DNA of 15,111 nucleotides, taken from assembly GCA_022616085.1 (NCBI GenBank), contig JAKEFN010000021.1:1-15111 (forward strand). The letters run 5' to 3'. Shown here in pieces: positions 1 through 5,353 of the stretch (position 1 is the first letter of the stretch; each line of letters opens with the position of its first letter). The notes below the pieces were generated by a model. The model ran no database searches, was not told the origin of the DNA, and worked only from the letters and a program-made list of their open reading frames with translations. This stretch comes from a bacterium (GTDB lineage Bacteria > Patescibacteriota > Minisyncoccia > Phycocordibacterales > JAKEFN01). Position numbers and translations under genes: made by a program.

Positions 1-107
1 GAAAGACTCAAAATATCAACAATATTCCTCGCTTTCCTCGCCGCATTTTCGCCTCGCACCATGAATTCTCGCTACGTCAATAGTTTTTTCACAAGCTCTA
101 GAGCATG
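1..107. repeat. Dispersed repeat, left copy (core plus right arm)
   Basis: Bases 1-36 form a core that recurs at 15076-15111 with a single difference (position 28, C here, T there). The core starts GAAAG, ends CTTTC and contains AATAT-caaca-ATATT, so it can fold as an imperfect hairpin. Bases 61-107, from ATGAATTC to GCTCTAGAGC, match the reverse complement of 15011-15050 at roughly 80 percent over about 40 columns. The full element therefore appears to be arm'-core-arm, and this copy is cut by the window edge so that its left arm lies outside. No coding potential is seen. Confidence 0.8.
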
Positions 108-211
108 TTTGATTTTTCTCCAAACGCGCGCATAATTGCGTGCGAGTTGCCGGTTTTTGCGGCACGATGCTCATAATCTGTTTTTATAAAAGAGCAACTG
201 ATTAGAAAAAT
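108..211 (+). promoter_or_regulatory. Leader/promoter region of the ribosomal operon with small hairpins
   Basis: About 100 bases lie between the left repeat and rpmJ. They contain a possible stem CGCGCGCA/TGCGTGCG with a TAAT loop (one G-T pair) and a second stem TGCCG/CGGCA at 148-164. A weak promoter-like pair is TTGCCG at 147-152 and CATAAT at 172-177, with a long 19-base spacer. infA, which often precedes rpmJ, is not present here. The promoter assignment is tentative. Confidence 0.3.
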
Positions 212-325
212 ATGAAAGTCAGAGCGTCAGTAAAGAAAATATGCGTGAAATGCAAACTGGTGCGGCGTAAAAGACGCTTGCATATTATCTGCGTCAATAC
301 GAAGCATAAACAAAGGCAGGGTTAA
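212..325 (+). CDS. rpmJ: 50S ribosomal protein bL36
   Basis: This short gene encodes 37 residues beginning MKVRASVKKICVKCK, the usual length and sequence of bL36, a small zinc-binding protein of the large subunit. The zinc ligands are visible as C11 and C14, followed by C27 and H32, so this is the zinc-binding (C+) form. It is the first gene of a run with the classic order rpmJ-rpsM-rpsK-rpsD-rpoA-rplQ, and rpsM begins 24 bases downstream. The ATG at 212 follows an A-rich stretch with no obvious Shine-Dalgarno sequence. Family identification is secure from sequence plus context. Confidence 0.95.
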   Translation: MKVRASVKKICVKCKLVRRKRRLHIICVNTKHKQRQG

Positions 326-349
326 TTTTATAATTTTTACGGCATTCTT

Positions 350-730
350 ATGCGTATTTCAGGAATCAACATACCAGACAATAAACGCCTTGAAATCGGA
401 CTTACCGCCATGTATGGAGTGGGGAGACCGCGCGCGCATGAAATTCTGGCAAAAGCCGGGGTTGATTTTGGAAGGAAACCCAAGGATTTGAGCGCGGAAG
501 ATGAGATGAAAATAAAAAATGCCATTTCAGAATATATCACTGAAGGTGATCTTCGCCGCGAAATATCTCGGAACATCAAACGCCTAAAAGACATCCAATC
601 ATATCGAGGCACGCGCCACATCAAGCATCTTCCCGCGCGCGGACAGAAAACAAAGAAAAACACGCGCACGATTCGCGGTAACACGAGAAAGACCATGGGT
701 TCGGGCAAGAAGAAGGTAGAGAAGAAATAA
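350..730 (+). CDS. rpsM: 30S ribosomal protein uS13
   Basis: The 126-residue product starts MRISGINIPDNKRLEIGLTA and carries the uS13 hallmarks: a GVGRPRAHEIL helix-two-turn-helix segment near residue 24, and the basic C-terminal signature around residues 83-115 (SYRGTRHIKHLPARGQKTKKN...RGNTRK). uS13 sits in the head of the small subunit and contacts the P-site tRNA and the inter-subunit bridge. Length is typical. The start is the first in-frame ATG after the preceding gene, with no Shine-Dalgarno before it, as for most genes of this operon. The C-terminal tail is lysine-rich. Confidence 0.97.
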   Translation: MRISGINIPDNKRLEIGLTAMYGVGRPRAHEILAKAGVDFGRKPKDLSAEDEMKIKNAISEYITEGDLRREISRNIKRLKDIQSYRGTRHIKHLPARGQKTKKNTRTIRGNTRKTMGSGKKKVEKK

Positions 731-771
731 AAAAGCGAGACTGCCATAAAGGCGGATGAAAAATAAACATC

Positions 772-1206
772 ATGGGAAAAAAACGCATAGCGAAAAAGAA
801 AGGATATGAGATGAGCCCCGAACTTCGGGCGCGGGCGCTTGCGCGTATTCCAAAACGGCGCATCGCAACCGGAACGCTTTTTGTCCGTTCAACCTATAAC
901 AACACGCGAGGGCTTCTGACCGATAAGGAAGGGAATGCCATTGCAAGCATCTCGAGCGGCGGCCTTGGTTTCAAGGGCGCCAAAAAAGGGACGCCGTATG
1001 CCGCGGCAAAAGTGGGGGAACTTTTGGGCGACAAGGCGAAATCAATCGGCGTGACGGAAGTCGATGTCGTGGTGCGGGGAGTCGGAAGCGGCAGGGAATC
1101 GGTTATCCGCGCTTTTTCAACAAAAGGGATAGCGGTTTCATCGATTGCGGATAAAACGCCTATTCCGCACAACGGCCCGAAGCCACCGAAGCCGCGGCGC
1201 GTGTAG
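772..1206 (+). CDS. rpsK: 30S ribosomal protein uS11
   Basis: The 144-residue protein contains the uS11 core: YNNTRGLLTDKEGNAIASISSGG followed by LGFKGAKKGTPYAAAK, a VRGVGSGRESVIRAF segment, and the C-terminal TPIPHNGPKPPKPRRV tail. uS11 forms part of the small-subunit platform near the mRNA exit. An N-terminal lysine/arginine-rich extension of about 30 residues precedes the core. The tail has proline where many bacteria have Cys/Arg after HNG, a mild divergence. It lies 41 bases after rpsM and 56 bases before rpsD in the same operon. No strong Shine-Dalgarno is visible. Confidence 0.97.
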   Translation: MGKKRIAKKKGYEMSPELRARALARIPKRRIATGTLFVRSTYNNTRGLLTDKEGNAIASISSGGLGFKGAKKGTPYAAAKVGELLGDKAKSIGVTEVDVVVRGVGSGRESVIRAFSTKGIAVSSIADKTPIPHNGPKPPKPRRV

Positions 1207-1229
1207 CGGGAGTTTAAAAATTTAGATAC

Positions 1230-1245
1230 TATTTTTTAAAAAATA
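1230..1245. repeat. Perfect 16-base AT palindrome in the rpsK-rpsD gap
   Basis: The spacer between rpsK and rpsD contains TATTTTTTAAAAAATA, a perfect self-complementary 16-mer. It could form a weak A-U hairpin or be a protein site. The sequence just before it (GATACTAT) also resembles a -10 element. Whether it acts in transcription or is chance in an AT-rich spacer cannot be decided from the sequence. Confidence 0.35.
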
Positions 1246-1262
1246 TCCGAAAATAAATAACT

Positions 1263-1904
1263 ATGACTAGCCACGGAACATGCAGAACATGCAGAGGAGC
1301 GGGAGAGAAGCTTTTCCTTAAGGGAGAAAAGTGTTTTTCGCCTAAATGCGTTTTCAACAAAAGACCGACCGGACCCGGGAATGCTTCTTCTTTAGGCAAA
1401 CGCCGCGCTCCGAAATCGGAATATGGCATCCAGCTTGCCGAGAAGCAAAAAGCGCGGAACATCTATGGGGTTGGCGAGACCCAGTTTGTCCGCTATATAA
1501 AAGAAGCGACATCGAAGAAAGGTTCTTTGGCGACCGCAACGCTCTACGCCAACCTTGAGACGCGCCTTGACAACGTTGTTTTTCGTCTCGGTTTTGCAAA
1601 ATCGCGCCCCATGGCTCGCCAGCTCGTATCCCATGGACATACAACGGTTAACGGCCGCAAGGTTACGGTTCCTTCCTATCGGCTTCATGTGGGAGATATC
1701 ATCGGAATCCGTCCGGGAAGCGTTGAAAAAGGGCCTTTCCGTGAGCCGAACGAAGAGGACCATAAGAAAAAAGATTCATCGGTTCCCTCGTGGCTTTTTT
1801 TCAATCCCGATAAAAGAGAGGCGGAGGTGAAGACTACACCGCAATTAAAGGACAAAGACGCTTCTTTTGATATTACCGCGATTATGGAGTTTTATAGCCG
1901 TTAG
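1263..1904 (+). CDS. rpsD: 30S ribosomal protein uS4
   Basis: The 213-residue product is uS4, a primary 16S rRNA binder that nucleates small-subunit assembly. The N-terminal zinc knuckle is present as C7-x2-C10...C24-x4-C29, making this a zinc-binding form. The S4 RNA-binding domain follows, with LETRLDNVVFRLGFAKSRPMARQLVSHGHTTVNG and the GDIIGIRPGS strand. The C-terminus has a lysine/aspartate-rich stretch before the usual aromatic end. In many bacteria uS4 represses this operon by binding its mRNA. The region before rpoA contains hairpins, but no specific S4 site can be recognised. The stop codon lies inside a segment resembling the hairpin element at 13601-13643. Confidence 0.97.
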   Translation: MTSHGTCRTCRGAGEKLFLKGEKCFSPKCVFNKRPTGPGNASSLGKRRAPKSEYGIQLAEKQKARNIYGVGETQFVRYIKEATSKKGSLATATLYANLETRLDNVVFRLGFAKSRPMARQLVSHGHTTVNGRKVTVPSYRLHVGDIIGIRPGSVEKGPFREPNEEDHKKKDSSVPSWLFFNPDKREAEVKTTPQLKDKDASFDITAIMEFYSR

Positions 1905-1933
1905 AAATGCTCCGGATGCCAAAGGCTCTTTGG
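1901..1933 (+). repeat. Degenerate hairpin-element half and small stem-loop after rpsD
   Basis: Bases 1901-1920, overlapping the rpsD stop, match 17 of 20 positions of the left arm and apex of the hairpin at 13601-13643 (shared TTAGAAATGCT and GATGCC, three differences between). The right arm is not conserved here. A separate stem CCAAAG-gct-CTTTGG occupies 1919-1933 and could be a weak attenuator between rpsD and the rpoA promoter. Confidence 0.4.
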
Positions 1934-1945
1934 GAATAAAAAGCC

Positions 1946-1974
1946 TTGCAAAGAAGCTCGATACAGAGTATAAT
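1946..1974 (+). promoter_or_regulatory. Internal promoter upstream of rpoA
   Basis: TTGCAA at 1946-1951 and TATAAT at 1969-1974 are separated by 17 bases, a near-consensus sigma70-type pair. It lies in the 108-base rpsD-rpoA gap, the longest gap of the operon. The predicted start of transcription is near 1981, giving rpoA a leader of roughly 30 bases. This would allow rpoA-rplQ-rplM-rpsI to be transcribed independently of the upstream ribosomal genes. Confidence 0.6.
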
Positions 1975-2012
1975 TATAAAATCATTTTTTTAACCTTAAT
2001 TTTAAGACTAAA

Positions 2013-2990
2013 ATGCCCGAACACAATATCATTCTCCCATCAAAACCCAAGGCTGTTTCCGAAGACGGCCCGACGGGCATTTATGAAATAGACGGACTTT
2101 ATCCTGGCTACGGACACACGCTCGGAAACAGCCTACGGCGGATTATTCTCTCGTCGCTTCCCGGCGCATCTATCACAAACGTGCGTTTTGAAGGCGTACC
2201 TCATGAATTTACCGTCATTCCGGGGGTAAAAGAGGACGTTACCACCATTCTTTTGAATTTAAAAAAAGTGCGTTTTCGCATGCTCGTTGACGATCCGCAG
2301 GACGTTACGATTGCGATAAAAGGCGCTCGGAACATCACGGCGAAAGACATCGAAACTCCGGGACAAGTGGAAGTTTTGAATGCCGAACAATATATCGCTT
2401 CGACAACGGATAAAGGAGCGGCATTTAAGGCGGAACTTCGGGTTGAGAAAGGTCTCGGCTATATTCCGCGGGAGACGCATCAGGAGGCAAAAGTTCCTAT
2501 CGGCACTATCGCGGTTGATGCGGTGTTTACGCCCATTCGGCGCGTCAATTATGAAGTTGAAAATATGCGCGTCGGCGACCGCACGGATTATAACCGTCTT
2601 CGCATATTTATAGAAACGGACGGATCGCTCACGCCGCGGGAGGCATTAGAGCGATCAATTGAGGTCATGATCAACCAGCTTTCCGCCATCATCGGATTTA
2701 GGAGCGATGAACCGAAGTGGAACGCCGCTTCAGCCGAGGGCGGTGCGGGAGGCGACGGCGAGCTTGCTTCCGCGCCCGAAGATACGGAATTTTTGAAAAC
2801 GCGGGTTGATTCGCTCGGTCTCTCTTCTAGAACGGCGAATGCGCTCTCGAACGCGAGCATACGCACGGTCGGCGGGCTTGTGCGCAAAAATGAGACCGAC
2901 CTTCTCGCCATAGAAGGACTCGGAGAAAAAGGCCTTAAAGAAATCCGCCGCGCGCTCAGCAATTTCGGCATGACGCTTAAGTCCGATTAA
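2013..2990 (+). CDS. rpoA: DNA-directed RNA polymerase subunit alpha
   Basis: The 325-residue protein has both alpha domains. The N-terminal dimerisation/assembly domain spans about residues 5-230 and includes GYGHTLGNSLRRIILSSLPG at 32-51 and the VNYEVENMRVGDRTDYNRL segment near 178. The C-terminal domain spans about 260-322, with two helix-hairpin-helix motifs; R273 and N276 correspond to the DNA-contacting R265 and N268 of the E. coli protein. A glycine/alanine/glutamate-rich linker (about 236-257) joins them. Alpha dimerises to nucleate RNA polymerase assembly, and its C-terminal domain contacts UP elements and activators. The gene follows its own promoter and is 9 bases before rplQ. Confidence 0.98.
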   Translation: MPEHNIILPSKPKAVSEDGPTGIYEIDGLYPGYGHTLGNSLRRIILSSLPGASITNVRFEGVPHEFTVIPGVKEDVTTILLNLKKVRFRMLVDDPQDVTIAIKGARNITAKDIETPGQVEVLNAEQYIASTTDKGAAFKAELRVEKGLGYIPRETHQEAKVPIGTIAVDAVFTPIRRVNYEVENMRVGDRTDYNRLRIFIETDGSLTPREALERSIEVMINQLSAIIGFRSDEPKWNAASAEGGAGGDGELASAPEDTEFLKTRVDSLGLSSRTANALSNASIRTVGGLVRKNETDLLAIEGLGEKGLKEIRRALSNFGMTLKSD

Positions 2991-2999
2991 AATTCAAAC

Positions 3000-3353
3000 A
3001 TGCGCCATCACAATCAAAATAGAAAATTCGGACGAACGCGAGACGGGCGCAAAGCCCTTCTTCGCAGTCTTTCGCGATCATTTTTTCTTCATGGCGAAAT
3101 AAAAACCACCGAGGCCAAAGCGAAAGAAATACGCCCTTTTGTTGAGAAACTTATATCCAAAGCGAGAAAAGATTCTTTGCATGTTCGGAGGACGATTGTT
3201 TCCCGCATACGCGATGAAAAAGTAGCGAAGAATCTTATTTCTTCTATTGCGCCGCGTTTCGCATCGCGCCCCGGAGGATATACGCGGATCGTCAAACTCG
3301 GGAGAAGGAAAGGGGATGCGAGCAAAATGGCCATTATTCAGCTTGTTGATTAA
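3000..3353 (+). CDS. rplQ: 50S ribosomal protein bL17
   Basis: The 117-residue product begins MRHHNQNRKFGRTRDGRKALLRSL and ends with RPGGYTRIVKLGRRKGDASKMAIIQLVD, both diagnostic of bL17, which lies near the polypeptide exit tunnel of the large subunit. Length matches the short bacterial form without C-terminal extensions. It begins 9 bases after the rpoA stop and ends 3 bases before the rplM start, consistent with tight co-transcription. Confidence 0.97.
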   Translation: MRHHNQNRKFGRTRDGRKALLRSLSRSFFLHGEIKTTEAKAKEIRPFVEKLISKARKDSLHVRRTIVSRIRDEKVAKNLISSIAPRFASRPGGYTRIVKLGRRKGDASKMAIIQLVD

Positions 3354-3356
3354 AGT

Positions 3357-3707
3357 ATGAATGCATCATATACAATAGACGCCGAAGGACGGACCATGGG
3401 GCGGGTTGCAACCGAAGCCGCTCGTTTTCTTATGGGGAAACAGAGCATAGAATTTACGCGCCATAAAAACCCTGCGTTAAAAGTTTTCGTCATCAATACG
3501 GACAAAATGCTCATCACCGGCAAAAGAGCCCATAAAAAGGAATATATACGCTATACGGGGCATCCCGGCGGTCAGAGAAAGGAGACGCTTGAGCGTCTTA
3601 TTGCGCGCCGCGGGAGAGAAGAAGCGTTGCGAAGGGCCGTATACGGAATGCTTCCGGGGAATAAGCTCCGGTCGCATATGATGAAGAATCTTGAGATAAA
3701 CCTTTGA
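3357..3707 (+). CDS. rplM: 50S ribosomal protein uL13, compact form
   Basis: The product is 116 residues, about 25 shorter than the usual uL13 of roughly 142. It lacks the N-terminal lead-in and the C-terminal tail but keeps the core: DAEGRTMGRVATEAARFLMGK, the VINTDKMLITGKRAHKKEYIRYTGHPGG segment, and VYGMLPGNKLRSHMMKNLEI. uL13 is an early assembly protein that binds 23S rRNA. The gene starts 3 bases after rplQ. Its TGA stop overlaps a possible TTG start of rpsI (TTGA), the usual rplM-rpsI pairing. Confidence 0.96.
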   Translation: MNASYTIDAEGRTMGRVATEAARFLMGKQSIEFTRHKNPALKVFVINTDKMLITGKRAHKKEYIRYTGHPGGQRKETLERLIARRGREEALRRAVYGMLPGNKLRSHMMKNLEINL

Positions 3708-3715
3708 TAAAAAAT

Positions 3716-4150
3716 ATGGAGAATGCAACAAAAAAAACAACGGATAAGAAAATAAAAGGAAGCGGCGCATATACCGAAGCCGTGGGGCGGAGAAAAAGCT
3801 CTATCGCGCGCGTTCGTCTTCGCGAGGGCGGCCGTGAAGAAATAACCGTGAATGGCCGTGATTTTAAGGCATATTTTCCGACTCACGAGCTTCAAACAAT
3901 TACAAAAGAAGCGTTTTCTCGTGGGCGCGCCGGGAAGTTCAGCATGAGCGTTTTGGTAAAAGGCGGCGGCGTGCGCGGGCAGGCGGAAGCGATTCGATTA
4001 GGCGTTGCGCGCGCACTCCTTGCGCTTGATGAGGAATCGCGAACAAAGCTCAAAAAAGCGGGTTTTCTGAAGCGCGATCCGCGCGTCAAAGAACGCAAGA
4101 AATTCGGACTCAAAAAAGCCCGCCGCGCCCCGCAGTGGTCAAAACGGTAA
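3716..4150 (+). CDS. rpsI: 30S ribosomal protein uS9
   Basis: The product shows the uS9 signature: AVGRRKSSIARVRLREGG, ITVNGRDFKAYFP, VLVKGGGVRGQAEAIRLGVARALL and the C-terminal KRDPRVKERKKFGLKKARRAPQWSKR, whose terminal SKR tail reaches the P-site tRNA. The first in-frame ATG is at 3716 (MENATKK..., 144 residues). A TTG at 3704 would overlap the rplM stop by four bases and add MIKN. I prefer the ATG, but coupling through the TTGA overlap is possible. A lysine-rich N-terminal extension of about 20 residues precedes the core. This is the last gene of the ribosomal run. Confidence 0.95.
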   Translation: MENATKKTTDKKIKGSGAYTEAVGRRKSSIARVRLREGGREEITVNGRDFKAYFPTHELQTITKEAFSRGRAGKFSMSVLVKGGGVRGQAEAIRLGVARALLALDEESRTKLKKAGFLKRDPRVKERKKFGLKKARRAPQWSKR

Positions 4151-4152
4151 TC

Positions 4153-4178
4153 AATTCTTTATACGAATTCTTTATACG
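4153..4178. repeat. 13-base perfect tandem duplication after rpsI
   Basis: AATTCTTTATACG occurs twice head to tail (4153-4165 and 4166-4178) immediately between the rpsI stop and the terminator hairpin. It looks like a simple duplication; no function is evident. Confidence 0.85.
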
Positions 4179-4206
4179 AAAAAAAGGACTCCACGTCCTT
4201 TTTTTT
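4179..4206. terminator. Bidirectional intrinsic terminator after rpsI
   Basis: An A-run, the stem GGAC, a loop TCCAC, the stem GTCC and a T-run form a hairpin with A/T tracts on both sides. It should stop transcription of the ribosomal operon on the plus strand. By symmetry it could also act as a barrier to minus-strand transcripts coming from the NADAR gene. Confidence 0.85.
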
Positions 4207-4220
4207 GAGCATCCTCACAC

Positions 4221-4245
4221 ACTCTAGACTTGCGATGTCTAGAGT
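4221..4245. repeat. Perfect 9-base-pair hairpin with CTTGCGATG apex
   Basis: ACTCTAGAC and GTCTAGAGT flank a 7-base loop TTGCGAT. The apex CTTGCGATG is identical to that of the hairpin at 13601-13643, although the stems are unrelated. There is no T-run, so it does not look like a normal terminator. It lies between the two converging terminators of rpsI and the NADAR gene. Confidence 0.7.
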
Positions 4246-4252
4246 TTGTCGC

Positions 4253-4280
4253 AAAAAACCGCCTTTACAGGAGGCGGTTT
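4253..4280 (-). terminator. Intrinsic terminator of the NADAR gene
   Basis: On the minus strand the stem AAACCGCC/GGCGGTTT (4273-4280 and 4256-4263) is followed by a run of T. It begins 10 bases beyond the NADAR stop codon at 4291, so it is the natural end of that transcript. Confidence 0.85.
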
Positions 4281-4290
4281 GGGACAAAGT

Positions 4291-4839
4291 TCAATAAAGC
4301 TCGTCGCGGAGTTCCATCCAAAGTTTGCCGAGCATGTTCTCTCCATTCCAGTCCGGGCCGCGGCCCCAAAAAGAATCAGTAGGAGAGTCCTCGATAATAA
4401 CAAGGCCGACGCTTTGCTTGAGGCATTTTTGGACGTGTTCATGTTGGGCATGTTTTGCCCGTATGATGCGTCTCATGCGAGGAACGCGTGCGACAGGCCA
4501 ATCGGGGCGTCTTTTATCTTTTTGGGACGGATCGCTCCCGATTTTTTTTGCTTCGTGCGCCGACGAAGCGTTCCGGATCGCATGTACTATTTTTTCATCT
4601 TCATATTTCCCCGCATGGTATGCATGCTCCGCAGTCGCGTAGAGGAAATCATCAAGATAGACCGTATGCGCCGAGAAGCTGTCAAAACAGTACCATCTCG
4701 GAGAATAGAACCCTGCATTTTTTTGCGAAAAGATGCCGGAAATAGAGGGGATTTCCCGTGCAAGAAACTCGGATATTAATTTCTCGATATCCGCTTCACT
4801 GTGCGTCAGCCCTTTCATGTATTCGACGCTGCGCCTCAT
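4291..4839 (-). CDS. NADAR (YbiA-like, DUF1768) family protein
   Basis: The product (182 residues from the ATG at 4839, 184 from the ATG at 4845) shows the NADAR pattern: FYSPRWYCFDSFS, then YATAEHAYHAGKYEDEKIV, RRPDWPVARVPRMRRIIRAKH, and the C-terminal EDSPTDSFWGRGPDWNGENMLGKLWMELRDEL. NADAR proteins act on N-glycosidic bonds. YbiA relatives are linked to riboflavin-intermediate breakdown, and some NADARs remove ADP-ribose from guanine in DNA/RNA next to DarT-like toxins. No DarT is visible here. The ATG at 4839 overlaps the stop of an upstream 40-codon ORF (ATGA), so I chose it. The roughly 45 residues before the domain (GLTHSEADIEKLISEFLAR) are helical and unassigned. Confidence 0.85.
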   Translation of the reverse strand: MRRSVEYMKGLTHSEADIEKLISEFLAREIPSISGIFSQKNAGFYSPRWYCFDSFSAHTVYLDDFLYATAEHAYHAGKYEDEKIVHAIRNASSAHEAKKIGSDPSQKDKRRPDWPVARVPRMRRIIRAKHAQHEHVQKCLKQSVGLVIIEDSPTDSFWGRGPDWNGENMLGKLWMELRDELY

Positions 4840-4958
4840 ATGCATGATAAGAAGCGAAGCGCTGTTTCCGTGCCCACAAGCTGTGAAACGGTAGCAAAAC
4901 TCTTGAAGCCCTGCGTTTCAATAATTTTCGCCGCTTCATGGAAAGATTTAACGTCCAT
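4836..4958 (-). CDS. 40-residue ORF translationally coupled to NADAR, or split NADAR N-terminus
   Basis: An ATG at 4958, eight bases after a GGGGG ribosome-binding-like run, opens a 40-codon frame (MDVKSFHEAAKIIETQGFKS..., ending LRFLSCI). It ends in a TGA that overlaps the NADAR ATG as ATGA. The peptide looks protein-like (amphipathic helices, ordinary codons), and the NADAR ATG itself has no ribosome-binding sequence. So the pair is either a two-cistron coupled unit or one gene split by a frameshift of one base near 4840. The peptide family is not recognised. Confidence 0.5.
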   Translation of the reverse strand: MDVKSFHEAAKIIETQGFKSFATVSQLVGTETALRFLSCI

Positions 4959-4978
4959 AGTAACCCCCATCCATTTTC

Positions 4979-5006
4979 AGTATGCCAAATGCTACACTAG
5001 CATCAA
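4979..5006 (-). promoter_or_regulatory. Possible promoter with embedded palindrome for the NADAR unit
   Basis: On the minus strand TTGATG (5006-5001) and CATACT (4984-4979) are 16 bases apart, upstream of the ATG at 4958. The spacer and the edge of the -35 box include the palindrome ATGCTA-cac-TAGCAT (4989-5003), which could be an operator or a weak terminator of the preceding membrane gene. The assignment is tentative. Confidence 0.35.
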
Positions 5007-5018
5007 GTTGCTATATTT

Positions 5019-5348
5019 TCAATCTTTCTTGAAAAGGATGTTTATGAGCGAGAGAAGTATTCCAAAGAGGAGCGCGGCGAAGAACGATCCCGGATGGAAG
5101 CCCGGGACAATTGCGCCAGCAAGGAGAACGAGTCCTGTGTTGATAACGAGCGTAAAGAGCCCGAGAGTTATGATGTTTATAGGGAGAGTGAGGATAATGA
5201 GGATGGGCTTCAGAATGAGATTTAAGAGCCCAAGAACAACCGCGACGACAAGCGCCGCGAACCAGCCGTCAACGGCAACACCCGGGATCAGATACGCGGC
5301 AACCATGACCGCGCAGGTGCTTATAATGAGATGGATGAGGAGATTCAT
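5019..5348 (-). CDS. Phage holin family / YvlD-like 4-TM membrane protein
   Basis: The 109-residue protein is almost entirely hydrophobic, with four predicted membrane helices. It has the family pattern LIHLIISTCAVMVAAYLIPGVAVDGWFAALVVAVVLGLLNLILKPIL...PINIITLGLFTLVINTGLVLLAGAIVPGF. This matches the small membrane family annotated as 'phage holin family' or YvlD (PF04020-like). These are chromosomal membrane proteins of unclear role, not proven holins. Its start lies 5 bases after the stop of the upstream solenoid/membrane protein, so the two are co-transcribed and probably act together at the membrane. Confidence 0.8.
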   Translation of the reverse strand: MNLLIHLIISTCAVMVAAYLIPGVAVDGWFAALVVAVVLGLLNLILKPILIILTLPINIITLGLFTLVINTGLVLLAGAIVPGFHPGSFFAALLFGILLSLINILFKKD

Positions 5349-5353
5349 GGCTG

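Noticed and set aside
5019..5348. Prophage remnant on account of the 'holin' family label
   Set aside because: The family is widespread in chromosomes and no other phage gene is present in the window.
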